NCBI GenBank assembly: GCA_016711435.1
Contig: JADJSY010000002.1
Location: forward strand, 216,963-280,962
Length of the DNA stretch: 64,000 nucleotides
Direction: 5' to 3'
Source: Lewinellaceae bacterium
Lineage (GTDB): Bacteria > Bacteroidota > Bacteroidia > Chitinophagales > Saprospiraceae
Made by a program: the position numbers and the translations under genes. The notes below the pieces were generated by a model. The model was not told where the DNA came from. It was given only the letters and a program-made list of their open reading frames with translations, and ran no database searches. Of this stretch, positions 28,287 through 38,207 are shown in pieces; position 1 is the first letter of the stretch; each line of letters opens with the position of its first letter.

Positions 28287-28751
28287 ATGAAAAACTCTTC
28301 AGCGTATCAATCGACCCCGGGGACAGGTCGGCTTTACGATCCTATTGGGAATATGTTGCAGCCGATGCGGGAGACGACCACCGTAAAATCCATGAGTTGC
28401 GACGTGGTTTTCGGTTCACCCAGTAACGATTGCCGGGGCACCGGTATTTGCAAAATCACTGCCCGCAAGAGCCGGCCGGAAGTACCTGTCCGGCGCGACT
28501 GTAAAACGGCCAAAGCATTGTTTATCAGCGGAGAACATGGAGCAAACCTTTCGATGGTGTTCGCCCGTGAAACGCTATGTACGCATATCTGGCGCAATCA
28601 TTTGCGGAAAGGTGTGCTAACCCTACAGGAGCCTTGCAAAATACCCGTCGAAATTACCAGATCCATCGGGCTGAAATTCAATATCCTCCGACCGGGGCAA
28701 TACGCCGTGGAAGAGTTGGACGGGCGATACAGAATCAGGTTTCATGCATAG
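28287..28751 (+). CDS. Hypothetical cysteine-containing protein
   Basis: 154 residues, no signal peptide. The central part carries a cluster of cysteines (SMSCDVVFGSPSNDCRGTG, then ICKITARK) that could bind metal or form disulfides. It is followed by a basic stretch and a hydrophilic C-terminus ending RYRIRFHA. It comes after the possible 34-residue peptide and before a family I repeat that begins at its stop codon. No family was recognised; coding is supported by length and by the neat fit between start region and repeat. Confidence 0.6.
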   Translation: MKNSSAYQSTPGTGRLYDPIGNMLQPMRETTTVKSMSCDVVFGSPSNDCRGTGICKITARKSRPEVPVRRDCKTAKALFISGEHGANLSMVFARETLCTHIWRNHLRKGVLTLQEPCKIPVEITRSIGLKFNILRPGQYAVEELDGRYRIRFHA

Positions 28752-29124
28752 GTTTGATGGTTTGAAAGGTTTCATGGTTTGAGGTGATAACTTAAGCCAA
28801 GATCTACCGCCTCAAACCATCAAACTCTCAAACCTCTCAAACCACCAACAACATTAATCACCTTCTTCTTCCTTGTTATCCCCTTTATTTTAATCCATTA
28901 CATCACGGCCACCGGCCACACTATGAAGCATACAGGGACCATGCTCCTCTCCCTGAAAGTTAGGGAGGGGGCATGGAATCTTGAATCATAAACGCTTGAT
29001 AATAAAACAAGTAACAGGATGAAAAAGGCAACAGTACTTTCAATTGACACACATTTTTGGTCTGGGTATACCATCACCGAAGATTTCCTCATGTAATACA
29101 TCATTTAATTAAATCATTGTTCTC
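28749..29124. other. Intergenic region with family I palindrome and a GC-rich hairpin
   Basis: Family I units (GGTTTGATGGTTTGAAAGG) and their complement form a palindrome at 28749-28850 directly after the stop codon. A hairpin with arms CCATGCTCCTCTCCCT and AGGGAGGGGGCATGG lies at 28939-28976, without a T-run. The rest shows nothing recognisable. Confidence 0.6.
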
Positions 29125-29553
29125 ATGAAAAAAATGTATCAAAACGGCTGTCGTTGGTTATTGCCGTTTCGTTTCGCGGTCATGTTTGCAACCTGCATGG
29201 TTATGACTGGCCAGAGCCTGGCACAATCGCCTCAAACGGAGCCTCAGGCACAAGCTTACGCCTGGAAATCGTCGTCCGAAGCCATCAGTCTGCTGAAAAG
29301 CCAGGTGGAAATGCTGCTTCAGCAGATTCCCGGTATTACGGAAGGCACGCCGCTTTACGACAACACCATCCGGCGGATAGCCTATTTCAAAGCGATTATT
29401 CAGGAAATTGACCGCGGCGCCACCGTGGCTCAATCGCTGGAATTGAGCCTGCCTGCCGCCGCCACCCTGGGTTTTTCCAAAGAGGCCACCTATACTTCCA
29501 AAATCGTGCTGCGCGCATTGCGCGAAGAAGCCCGAGTGACCCTTACCAACTAA
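29125..29553 (+). CDS. Small secreted helical protein of unknown function
   Basis: 142 residues. The N-terminus is a long signal peptide (FRFAVMFATCMVMTGQSLAQ) with probable cleavage after AQ. The mature part of about 105 residues is helical (AISLLKSQVEMLLQQIPG, then IRRIAYFKAIIQEIDRG) without cysteines. It lies 131 bases upstream of the T9SS giant protein and on the same strand, so it might be co-expressed. No family was recognised. Confidence 0.65.
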   Translation: MKKMYQNGCRWLLPFRFAVMFATCMVMTGQSLAQSPQTEPQAQAYAWKSSSEAISLLKSQVEMLLQQIPGITEGTPLYDNTIRRIAYFKAIIQEIDRGATVAQSLELSLPAAATLGFSKEATYTSKIVLRALREEARVTLTN

Positions 29554-29620
29554 TCCGCAGTACCTGCTTACCCACTTTTTTTAGAGATGGCCCGAAGAAC
29601 TATAGTCGGACACATCAACC

Positions 29621-29647
29621 CCACGACAAAGCTATGTTTGGTCGTGG
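29621..29647 (+). promoter_or_regulatory. Palindrome around a -7 box upstream of the T9SS protein gene
   Basis: Half-sites CCACGAC (29621-29627) and GTCGTGG (29641-29647) enclose TATGTTTG at 29633-29640, a match to the Bacteroidota -7 element. A regulator binding the palindrome would cover the promoter. The ATG is 38 bases further on. Confidence 0.4.
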
Positions 29648-29684
29648 ATAATCCGCACTTTTTAATTTCAACAATCATCCTCTT

Positions 29685-32600
29685 ATGAAAAAGAGCAACT
29701 TCTATAAGAAACAATTGATGCTTGCCATAGCATCTGCGTTGGTCTGTATTCAAATACACGCCCAAACGAACGTCAATATGGCTGCTAATGGCACTACTGC
29801 CGGTAGCCCATTCACCATCAATCCTCCTGCCACCTGTTTTTTCAATTTTTATGACAGCGGCGGACCGGCAGGCTCTTACAACAGCAATGCCAATGCAAAT
29901 GTGACATTTTTGCCATCCAACCCAGCGACACACCGCATCCAGGTGTCGTTTACCTCTTATTCCGTAGAGTCGGATTGGGATGCTTTTTATATATTTAACA
30001 GCGACGTAGTGGGAACCAATATGGTACCCGGCCCCGGCCCTGTCAATTACAACTTGTTTCCGGCGGGCCATTTCCCGACCACTCCCGGTACAATCACAGC
30101 CAATACCGGTCTTGCAGCGGTAGGGGCCAATGCCAATGAAGCGCTTACATTTCAACTTCGCTCGGACGCTGCTACCCAGTTTTCCGGGTGGTCGGCCATT
30201 GTGCGGCAGGTGCCGAAAGATGCCTGCGCCCTCGATGCCCCCGGCAACCTGACCGCGAATACGGGTCCGGGCAACACGAGCTGTTTTGCCAATGTAACTA
30301 CGGAATTGCCTGAATTTGCACCCGTAGGTTGCAATACCGGATATCAACTGCAATACCGCATCAACGGTGGTATGGCAACTATTGTGAACAATACAGGTTT
30401 TACAACCATATCAACACCGGTCGGCGCCAATGTGATCACCTGGGAACTGGTGGATCCCTGCGGCGGCGGCGTTATCTCTTCCGATAACCAAACCATAACG
30501 GTAACTGACAATACGAATCCGGTGCTGAACTGCCCGGGCGATGTCACGCTCACCCTTGCGCCGGGTCAGTGCAGTGTTGACTATAACTATTCGGTTACTT
30601 GCACAGACAACTGCCCGTTCACGGCTTCCGGTTCGGTAGCGCATCCCATAGATTTCAATAGTGCACAAGCCGGCGTGATGTTCGATGTCAGAAACCTCGG
30701 AACCACGCCTATGACGATCACCAGTTTTTCCCCATCCCTGAATGCGGGTACCTGGCAAATGGAGGTCTATTATACTACGATTGCCAATTCCTGGCAGAGC
30801 AATGCCAATAACCCGGCTGCCTGGACCCTGGCAGGTACTCGCACTGTGACTTCCGCATTGCCCGGCGCAGGCACGCCCATTACAGGTTTTAATATCGTAC
30901 TGGCTCCGGGTCAGTCGAAAGGCATATACCTGACCAGCACCAGCGGGGCGCCCCTCAACTATACGGAGGGTAACCGCCAGTTTGACAACGGCCAGTTGCG
31001 GGTTTCTTCCAACCCTGGCGCCGGAAAACAATATGCATTCGGCGCTACCTTCAATGACCGTTCTTACAACGGTTCGGTGGGTTATTTCTCCGAAGTAGTC
31101 AGCACGCCGCTACAAACGGGCGGATTGGTTACCAATTCCCCGTACACAGTGGGAGAAACGATCAATTCTTTCTATTGTGAAGACGCCGCAGGCAACGAAG
31201 CCATCTGTTCTTTCAAGGTAACCGTCGTGCCATATCCGGACCCCATTGACGGAATCCTCTGCAACGACCTGGTCAATTTTTCCCTCGGCGAAGGCTGTTT
31301 GGACGAATTGCTGCCTGATCAGGTGCTCGAAGGAGGCCCTTATTCCTGTTATGACAACTACCTTGTAGAACTGGATAAGATACCACCTTATGGCAACGGC
31401 CCCTGGGTACCCGCTTTATTAGGCGCTGCCGATATCGGCAAGACCTATCGCGTCCGGGTGACCGACCAAATAACCCTGAATAAGTGTTACGGAGACGTCA
31501 AAGTTTTCGATAATGTGCCGCCAGAGCTCGAATGTAATGTACTGACCGTACCTGCCAACTATCCCTTGTTGCCGACCTTCTCGCAGGTAACGGAAGCCAC
31601 GATTAAATTCTCGGTTCCCAACCTGCCAATATTTGTAACGGATTTTCAGACCCGTACCTTCAGCATTCCAGTTTCCGGTCCTGCGGGCGCTACCGTTACC
31701 GATGTAGATTTTGCGACTAAAATTTCACAAGACGCCTTTTTTGGCAACCTGGAAATAGAGATTGAAAGCCCTTCCGGTACCATTGTGAAGGTGTGCGATC
31801 AGATGACCGGTTGCGGCGCCAGCCCGATCTGGGCGCGTTTCGACGACGAGGGCGCCAATACCATGACATGCCCTGCGCTTACCACGAATCAAAAAGTACG
31901 GATTCCAAACGGTATCGGGAGTCTGAGCAGTTTCGACGGCCAGCCTGTAAATGGAAACTGGATTGTTCGTATTGCCGACGTAAACGGAGGCACGGATATT
32001 TCCAAAATTGAAGCAGCAGACCTTTTTGTCCGGATGACCGGCAATTTCTCCGTAGGTTTCCCGAATGGTCTCACGGCGCCACCGCTCACGGCATTACCCA
32101 ATAACAGGTATCTGGTTCCGGCCGGTTTGCTGGATGAGTGTAGTGATGTGACACTCAGTTACACCGACATGAGCACGCCGCAGTTGTGCGAATCGGGCCT
32201 GACAGCCATTGTCTTGCGCACCTGGCAAGCGGTGGATGTAGCCGGCAATACCGCTACTTGTATTCAAACCATAAACCTGTTGCGTCCCCTCGTGGAAGAC
32301 TACATGTTCCCGCCGAATTACGATGATTTTGACGAACCATCCTTTAGCTGTGTAGACGGCGCGTACCCTACTCCGCAATGGATTGAAAGTCAGGGTTTCC
32401 AGGGCTTCCCAACCGTATTCGGTTTGCCTCCGGGCGGCCTGGTTACTTTCCAGCATATGGACGCTGTGACAAGGTTGTGCGACGGCTCGTATAATATCAC
32501 GCGCACCTGGACGGCTTCCGACAACTGCTCCAATACTGTTGTCATACACATACAATATATCCGTGTCCGCGACCAGACCGGTCCGGTTATCAGTTGTCCG

Positions 32601-35600
32601 ACGGAAGTTCAGACGACAACAGATCCGTTTTCCTGCTGCGCTACGGTCAATCTGCCGGACGTGATCGTCGAAGACGGGTGTTCCAGGATCAATAGTATAC
32701 GGGCGGAAATAGAGATCGTTGACCCGGTTACACAGACCATTATCAACACTGTTGTGCTGAACGGTACGCTAACTTCTTTCCCCGGCAATAACACCAATGA
32801 CCGGGATACCCTGGCGGTGTTTGGTAATACGGCTTGCCTGCCGATTGGTACGCATATTGTGTCGTACATCGCCATTGATAATTGTGGTAACCAAAGTGCC
32901 TGCACTTTCGAGTTGCAAATCAACGACTATTCCCCACCAGTGGCTTCCTGCACGGAATTCACGGTGGTAGCCATCGGCATCGATGATCCGACGGATTGCT
33001 ACGAACCCAGTGCCAACGGTTGCGACTTTGCCGGTGTGACGGTGGTGCCGGCGACGAGCTTCGACCAGGGGTCTTATGACAACTGTGGTGAGGTAGGTTT
33101 TACCGTGCGTCGTGTGCCGCCGTACAGCAGTTGCATTACGGATTTGAATGAATGCGAATATGAAGTGGCTACCGCCGAAAACGACTCTATCAAATTCTAT
33201 TGCTGCGAGGTCGGAACCATTCAGGACATCATTCTGCGGGTTTATCAGTTAGATGCCTTGGGTCAGATCACGTACTACCCGGACGGAACACCGATCTACA
33301 ATGAATGTCTGATTAAAGTGGAAGTACAGGACAAACTCAAGCCGGTGTGCGATCCCCCGCTGAATTTGACAGTCAGTTGTGAAAATTTCGATCCTTCTCT
33401 CTGGGCTTATGGTAAAGCATCGGTTTACGACAACTGCTGCCTCGACTCTACCAAAATGTACCAGGGCCAGAAAGGTCTGACACATTCGGCCAATTACAGC
33501 CAGTTTGACACCGTATGCAACCGGGGTACCATCACACGCACGTTCCGGGCCTACGATTGCAGGGGATTCAGCAGTAGCTGCACACAAAAAATAACCGTTA
33601 CATACGACCAGAAATTTGGTATCAAATTTCCTGACGATGTGGTCATCAACACTTGTAATGGAAACGGAATTTACGGCGAACCGACCTTTTACGGAGAAGA
33701 CTGCGAATTGCTGGCCGTTGCTTACCACGATCAGATTTTCACCGTCGTCACTGACGCCTGTTATAAAATAGAACGCACCTGGACGGTTATCAACTGGTGC
33801 AATTACTCACCGGAAAGTTTATGTACCCTGGTGCTCAACCCGACACCGAACTCAAACCCCGGCGCGCCCCAGAATAATACAGGGCCGATCGTATCGGCGC
33901 CCGGAACGCCTGCGCCCTGGACGGCAACGGTAACCAAGATTAATCCTACAGACGAAACGACCACGAATTACAGTAGTTTCTGGAATGCTAATACCAGCTG
34001 CTATAAATACAAACAGATCATCAAGATCATTGATAACGCCGATCCGATTCTGGTATGTCCTGCAACGGATACCATCTGCGATGTGACAAACAACAATCCG
34101 AACCTGTGGAACGAACCTTACTGGTACGATACGAACAACGAGATGCATGACTTGTGTGAAGCGCCGACAGACCTGCATATTTCCGCAACAGACCTGTGTT
34201 CGGGCGCAAACCTGAATGTGCGTTATATCCTGTTCCTCGACCTGGACGGCGATGGCGTGATGGAGACCGCCGTAAGCAGTACCAACGTGCCGCAGGAAGG
34301 AACCGTGCGCTATGGCAATGCAAACACAACCAATTTTGGTGGCGGAACCGTTCGCACATTCGATGAAAGAGCAGTCGCGGCCAATCAAAAATACCGCTTC
34401 GCGCTCCAGACAAGCGTCGTAGACGGCAGCCTGACAGCAGCAGTACGCTGGAATACGCTCGGTTCGCCCGGCTCTTATGTGCTGCCCGAACTGCCGCACG
34501 GCGTACATAAAATCAAATGGATCGTAGAAGATGGCTGTGGTAACGAAAGTGTCTGCGAATACACCTTTGTGATACGTGATTGCAAAAAGCCGACTATTTT
34601 CTGCCAGGGCGGATGGGGCGTCACGAATATGCAAACCGGTATGATTACCTTGTTTGCCAGCGACTTCCTCCTGCATGCAGAGGACAATTGCACGCCGGAA
34701 GAAAACCTTGAATTTGCTATCCAGGTGGCAGGCGGTCCGCTGCAATTCCCGACGGACAACAATGGTAACCCCATTATCAGTATTACGTTCGACTGCTCGG
34801 ACATAGGCACTCAAATGGTCCAGTTATGGGCCATAGATCAGGCTGGAAATGCCGATTACTGTACCGCTACGATTACGATTCAGGATCCGCTCAACATCTG
34901 CGGCGGAACACAAACCCAGGCCTCTGTAGCAGGTATCCTGAAAACGGAAAACGACAACGGACTGGAAGAATGCGATGTGGAATTATCCGGTCAGGCGCCC
35001 AATGGCGCGGCTTTCAACCAGTTTGTGATGACCGATCAGGAAGGGCATTACCAGTTTAACAATGCCGTTCCGATGCTATCGGATTACACGCTGACACCGA
35101 CCAAGGACAATAACCCGCTCAACGGTGTAACTACCTATGACCTGGTGCTGATTTCCAAACATATCCTTGGCCTGGAACCGCTCAATACGCCGTACAAAAT
35201 GATTGCCGCCGATGCCAACCGTTCAGGTAGTGTCACCACTTTCGACATCGTGGAATTGCGCAAACTGATCCTTGGTATCTACGAAGACCTGCCGAATAAT
35301 ACTTCCTGGCGCTTCGTGGACGGCAGTTATCAATTCGCCAATCCGGCAAATCCGTTCCAGTCTGTTTTCCCGGAAAACAAAACCGTATCGAACATTCAGG
35401 CAAACCAGATGTCCGACAATATGGTGGCTATCAAAATCGGCGATGTCAATAGTTCTGTGATTGCCAACTCGCTGATGAATGCCGATGAACGCAGCAGCGG
35501 CGCCCTGATATTCGATGTATCCACACAGGCTACCCAGCGCAACGACGGTACGGTGAAAGCAGGTGAAACGTTTGAAGTGACCCTGACGGCTACGGAAAAG

Positions 35601-36167
35601 GTGCAAGGCTATCAGTTTACGATGAACTTCCAGGACCTGGAATTGATCGATCTGAAACCCGGCGCGGATATGAAAAGCGACAACTTCGCAGTATTTGCCG
35701 ACGACAATGCCCTGACGACCAGTTGGGACGGTGAAGGGGAAACCAATTTTACCCTGCGTTTTAAAGCGCGCAAAGCGGGTGAAATCAGCAAAATGCTGGC
35801 GGTTTCCAGCCGGATCACCAAAGCGGAAGCATACACTGCCGATGGCGAACGCTTAGATATTGCTTTCCGTTTCAATGGCAAAGACGGCGAGACGGTAACC
35901 GGTATCGGATTCGAGTTGTATCAAAATGTGCCGAATCCGTTTATGAACAAAACCGTAATTGGATTCCACCTGCCGGAAGACACGGATGCCACCCTGAATA
36001 TCTTTGACGAATCGGGCCGCATGGTATATTCCCAAAAAGGCAGTTTTGCCAAAGGTTACAATGCATTCCCGATCGAGCGGGCTATGGTGAATGTCAACGG
36101 CGTGCTGTACTACACACTCCAGACGGATACCGACAGCGCCACGCGCAAAATGATTCAAATTAAATAA
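29685..36167 (+). CDS. Giant multidomain surface protein with T9SS sorting domain
   Basis: 2160 residues. Signal peptide 1-27 (ALVCIQIHAQT). The N-terminal ~150 residues resemble a CUB-type domain. Several HYR-like modules follow (VTDNTNPVLNCPGDVTLTL, RVRDQTGPVISCPTEVQTTT). A proprotein-convertase P-like domain lies at about 650-800 (FFGNLEIEIESPSGTIVKVC, VNGNWIVRIADVNGG). Cysteine-rich modules run to about 1740, then a CarboxypepD-type domain and a dockerin-like segment (TYDLVLISKHILGLEPLN, DANRSGSVTTFDIVELRKLI) at about 1805-1870. The last ~90 residues are the type A T9SS sorting domain (YQNVPNPFMNKTVIGFHL). It is probably an adhesin exported by T9SS and attached to the cell surface. No protease domain was seen. 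Confidence 0.93.
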   Translation: MKKSNFYKKQLMLAIASALVCIQIHAQTNVNMAANGTTAGSPFTINPPATCFFNFYDSGGPAGSYNSNANANVTFLPSNPATHRIQVSFTSYSVESDWDAFYIFNSDVVGTNMVPGPGPVNYNLFPAGHFPTTPGTITANTGLAAVGANANEALTFQLRSDAATQFSGWSAIVRQVPKDACALDAPGNLTANTGPGNTSCFANVTTELPEFAPVGCNTGYQLQYRINGGMATIVNNTGFTTISTPVGANVITWELVDPCGGGVISSDNQTITVTDNTNPVLNCPGDVTLTLAPGQCSVDYNYSVTCTDNCPFTASGSVAHPIDFNSAQAGVMFDVRNLGTTPMTITSFSPSLNAGTWQMEVYYTTIANSWQSNANNPAAWTLAGTRTVTSALPGAGTPITGFNIVLAPGQSKGIYLTSTSGAPLNYTEGNRQFDNGQLRVSSNPGAGKQYAFGATFNDRSYNGSVGYFSEVVSTPLQTGGLVTNSPYTVGETINSFYCEDAAGNEAICSFKVTVVPYPDPIDGILCNDLVNFSLGEGCLDELLPDQVLEGGPYSCYDNYLVELDKIPPYGNGPWVPALLGAADIGKTYRVRVTDQITLNKCYGDVKVFDNVPPELECNVLTVPANYPLLPTFSQVTEATIKFSVPNLPIFVTDFQTRTFSIPVSGPAGATVTDVDFATKISQDAFFGNLEIEIESPSGTIVKVCDQMTGCGASPIWARFDDEGANTMTCPALTTNQKVRIPNGIGSLSSFDGQPVNGNWIVRIADVNGGTDISKIEAADLFVRMTGNFSVGFPNGLTAPPLTALPNNRYLVPAGLLDECSDVTLSYTDMSTPQLCESGLTAIVLRTWQAVDVAGNTATCIQTINLLRPLVEDYMFPPNYDDFDEPSFSCVDGAYPTPQWIESQGFQGFPTVFGLPPGGLVTFQHMDAVTRLCDGSYNITRTWTASDNCSNTVVIHIQYIRVRDQTGPVISCPTEVQTTTDPFSCCATVNLPDVIVEDGCSRINSIRAEIEIVDPVTQTIINTVVLNGTLTSFPGNNTNDRDTLAVFGNTACLPIGTHIVSYIAIDNCGNQSACTFELQINDYSPPVASCTEFTVVAIGIDDPTDCYEPSANGCDFAGVTVVPATSFDQGSYDNCGEVGFTVRRVPPYSSCITDLNECEYEVATAENDSIKFYCCEVGTIQDIILRVYQLDALGQITYYPDGTPIYNECLIKVEVQDKLKPVCDPPLNLTVSCENFDPSLWAYGKASVYDNCCLDSTKMYQGQKGLTHSANYSQFDTVCNRGTITRTFRAYDCRGFSSSCTQKITVTYDQKFGIKFPDDVVINTCNGNGIYGEPTFYGEDCELLAVAYHDQIFTVVTDACYKIERTWTVINWCNYSPESLCTLVLNPTPNSNPGAPQNNTGPIVSAPGTPAPWTATVTKINPTDETTTNYSSFWNANTSCYKYKQIIKIIDNADPILVCPATDTICDVTNNNPNLWNEPYWYDTNNEMHDLCEAPTDLHISATDLCSGANLNVRYILFLDLDGDGVMETAVSSTNVPQEGTVRYGNANTTNFGGGTVRTFDERAVAANQKYRFALQTSVVDGSLTAAVRWNTLGSPGSYVLPELPHGVHKIKWIVEDGCGNESVCEYTFVIRDCKKPTIFCQGGWGVTNMQTGMITLFASDFLLHAEDNCTPEENLEFAIQVAGGPLQFPTDNNGNPIISITFDCSDIGTQMVQLWAIDQAGNADYCTATITIQDPLNICGGTQTQASVAGILKTENDNGLEECDVELSGQAPNGAAFNQFVMTDQEGHYQFNNAVPMLSDYTLTPTKDNNPLNGVTTYDLVLISKHILGLEPLNTPYKMIAADANRSGSVTTFDIVELRKLILGIYEDLPNNTSWRFVDGSYQFANPANPFQSVFPENKTVSNIQANQMSDNMVAIKIGDVNSSVIANSLMNADERSSGALIFDVSTQATQRNDGTVKAGETFEVTLTATEKVQGYQFTMNFQDLELIDLKPGADMKSDNFAVFADDNALTTSWDGEGETNFTLRFKARKAGEISKMLAVSSRITKAEAYTADGERLDIAFRFNGKDGETVTGIGFELYQNVPNPFMNKTVIGFHLPEDTDATLNIFDESGRMVYSQKGSFAKGYNAFPIERAMVNVNGVLYYTLQTDTDSATRKMIQIK

Positions 36168-36657
36168 GTTGCACTTTTTATAAGTCTCCGGCCGCCTGTA
36201 TATGTTTCTTTCAAACTGTTGGAGGGAGCATGGGTGGCAGGGACAGCGGGATACAGGCGCTCCAAAAAGTTGGGGCGCCTGTGGCCAACCCGCAGAAAAG
36301 TTGACCGTGATGCAAAGGATGGCGATGATTTGCCTGATAAGCATTTGTGATGTACAAAGGTTTACAGGTATCGTGGTTCCACGCCTTGCTTTCACTATAA
36401 AAATATAACGCGCGGCTGATCAGGAAAATGACAACATGCCTTTTGGCTATCGGTATGTTGTTTCCACCGCCGCGTTGTTTCAATCTTCGTGTTAATCTTG
36501 TGGAAAGTCACAGCCGGTTGGTGTAGCACCTGCCGGCTGTTTTTTTATAGATAAGGGTTGATAAAGGTTGATAAGGGTTTATAAATGTTGATAATAGCCA
36601 CTCAATGAAGTGAATTCCCTCGTTTTGGGTGCTTTTATCAACCTTTATAAACCCTTA
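36168..36657. other. Intergenic region with hairpin, terminator and family B repeat
   Basis: After the giant gene there are about 240 bases without recognised content. A nested hairpin follows at 36407-36476 (AACGCG / CGCGTT outside, CAACATGCC / GGTATGTTG inside). An intrinsic terminator is at 36511-36546, and a family B palindrome runs from about 36546 to the next gene's stop codon. Confidence 0.6.
36511..36546 (+). terminator. Intrinsic terminator downstream of the T9SS protein
   Basis: The stem CAGCCGG / CCGGCTG encloses a second stem GGTG / CACC and is followed by a T7 run. Confidence 0.85.
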
Positions 36658-36676
36658 TCAACCTTTATCAACCTTT
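36548..36676. repeat. Family B palindrome entering an aminotransferase gene
   Basis: Units of AAGGTTGATAAGGGTTTAT and their complement enclose a core GTTGATAATAGCCACTCA shared with the block at 22190-22328. The right arm continues past the stop codon of the aminotransferase and encodes its last residues (KVDKG). Confidence 0.85.
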
Positions 36677-37794
36677 GAGACACCGCCGCTGTCAAAAAAA
36701 CGCCTGACCGCCGCTACCACCTGCCCCAATTGCTGTTCGCTCATGCCCGGAAACAGCGGCAGGCTCAAGCAGGTGTCCGCAATCTGTTCGGCTAAGGGAA
36801 AATCGCCGCGCCGGTACCCCAGTGTCTGATACGCCTTCTGCAAGTGCGGCGGCAGGGGGTAATGAATCATGCAGCCGATGCCCTGGGCGCCGAGGTATTC
36901 GGCCAGGGCATCGCGCTGTTTGGTGCGAATGACAAAAAGATGCCACACATGGCTCTCCGGGCTTGTGTGTTCCGGGAGTACAATGTTCTCCATATCAGCC
37001 AGTTGTGCGATATACATAGCAGCCAGACTGCGCCGTTGTTCCGTCCACTGCTGCAAAAAAGGCAGTTTCATCGATAGCAGTGCGGCCTGTAGTTCATCGA
37101 GCCGGGAGTTGTATCCGGGCAGCTCGTTGTAGTATTTCCGGGAGGAACCGTAGTTGCGCAGCAACCTGATTTGTTCCGCTAATTGCGGGTCATCTGTCGT
37201 GATGGCCCCGGCATCACCGAGGGCGCCGAGGTTCTTGGTGGGATAAAAACTGGTGGCATTCAGGTGGCCGAAACTACCCGTACGTTTACCGGCATGGACG
37301 GCTCCATGCGCCTGGGCATTGTCTTCCACTACAAACAGACCGTGTTTTGCGGCAATATCCATGATCGCGGTCATATCGCAAGACTGTCCGTACAGGTGGA
37401 CCGGCATGATCGCTTTGGTGGCAGGGGTGATTGCCGCGTCTATCCGTGCAGGGTCGAGGTTGTAACTACGCAGATCCGGTTCGACGGGAACAGGAATGGC
37501 GCCCGTTTGGGTAACGGCCAGCCAGGTAGCGATATAGGTATTGGAGGGAACGATCACCTCGTCGCCCGGCCCCATGTCCATGGCGCGCAGGGCCAGGTGC
37601 AGGGCGTCCAGTCCGTTGGCCACGCCGACGCAATGTTGCGTCCCGTTCCAGCGGGCATACGCCTCTTCAAATTCAGTTACAGATGCGCCCAGGATGTACC
37701 ATTGCTTATCCCAGAAGCGGCGGAATATGTCAAAAGGCGCTTCTCCCAGCGCGTTGTGCATAGCGGCAAATGAAAAAAAGGGGACCTGCGTCAT
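36658..37794 (-). CDS. fdtB: dTDP-sugar aminotransferase (DegT/DnrJ/EryC1/StrS family)
   Basis: 378 residues. PLP-dependent sugar aminotransferase with DEVIVPSNTYIATWLAV, VEDNAQAHGAV and the lysine region FYPTKNLGALGDAGA, where the PLP Lys is expected. The neighbour upstream is a FdtA/QdtA-type isomerase overlapping by one base, so the pair should make a 3-amino-3,6-dideoxyhexose (Fuc3N or Qui3N) on dTDP for surface glycans. The exact sugar cannot be decided, so fdtB versus qdtB is a guess. The last five residues KVDKG and the stop codon are encoded by a family B repeat, suggesting the original C-terminus was changed by a few residues. Confidence 0.85.
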   Translation of the reverse strand: MTQVPFFSFAAMHNALGEAPFDIFRRFWDKQWYILGASVTEFEEAYARWNGTQHCVGVANGLDALHLALRAMDMGPGDEVIVPSNTYIATWLAVTQTGAIPVPVEPDLRSYNLDPARIDAAITPATKAIMPVHLYGQSCDMTAIMDIAAKHGLFVVEDNAQAHGAVHAGKRTGSFGHLNATSFYPTKNLGALGDAGAITTDDPQLAEQIRLLRNYGSSRKYYNELPGYNSRLDELQAALLSMKLPFLQQWTEQRRSLAAMYIAQLADMENIVLPEHTSPESHVWHLFVIRTKQRDALAEYLGAQGIGCMIHYPLPPHLQKAYQTLGYRRGDFPLAEQIADTCLSLPLFPGMSEQQLGQVVAAVRRFFDSGGVSKVDKG

Positions 37795-38207
37795 CAGACA
37801 TTTTTCAGATGGGTGAAATCCTCATACGAGCGAATGTAATCTTCGGGGTCATACAACGTGGACGTAAAAACCAATTGTACGGCGTTGTGCGAATACTGCA
37901 TGGTGTGCCAGCAAAGCGCCGGCAGATACACGCCTGTTTCGGGGTGGTCGAGGACAAAATGCGCGGTATCTCCCTGATATGTTTCCACCTGTAAGTCGAT
38001 ACGGCCGCTCAGGGCAATGAGTACCATTTCCGTGCGGTAGTGTGCATGACGCCCCCGCACCACTTCATTCGGGGTATAATAGGTCCAGAATGTGCGTTTG
38101 GGCAGGAACGGAAGATCCTTTTCAAATTCCGCAATAGCGAGGTAGCCCTCCGCAGCGTGGCCGATTTTATTAAAATTCAAATAATGCGGCGTCATTGTTT
38201 TATTCAT
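37794..38207 (-). CDS. fdtA: dTDP-4-keto-6-deoxyhexose 3,4-ketoisomerase (FdtA/QdtA family)
   Basis: 137 residues, a single cupin domain of the WxcM-like/FdtA type. The signature RTFWTYYTPNEVVRGRHAHY contains the catalytic and binding residues RGRHAH, and LPALCWHTMQYSHNAV closes the cupin. The enzyme moves the keto group of dTDP-4-keto-6-deoxyglucose from C4 to C3 so that the next enzyme, encoded immediately downstream and overlapping by one base, can transaminate C3. FdtA and QdtA differ in the C4 configuration of the product and cannot be told apart here. Confidence 0.87.
   Translation of the reverse strand: MNKTMTPHYLNFNKIGHAAEGYLAIAEFEKDLPFLPKRTFWTYYTPNEVVRGRHAHYRTEMVLIALSGRIDLQVETYQGDTAHFVLDHPETGVYLPALCWHTMQYSHNAVQLVFTSTLYDPEDYIRSYEDFTHLKNV

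Noticed and set aside
29568..36395. Long open frames antisense to the T9SS protein gene, for example 29568-30353 and 33852-34814
   Set aside because: They mirror the codon structure of a clear multidomain gene, have no start context or recognisable domains, and overlap it completely.
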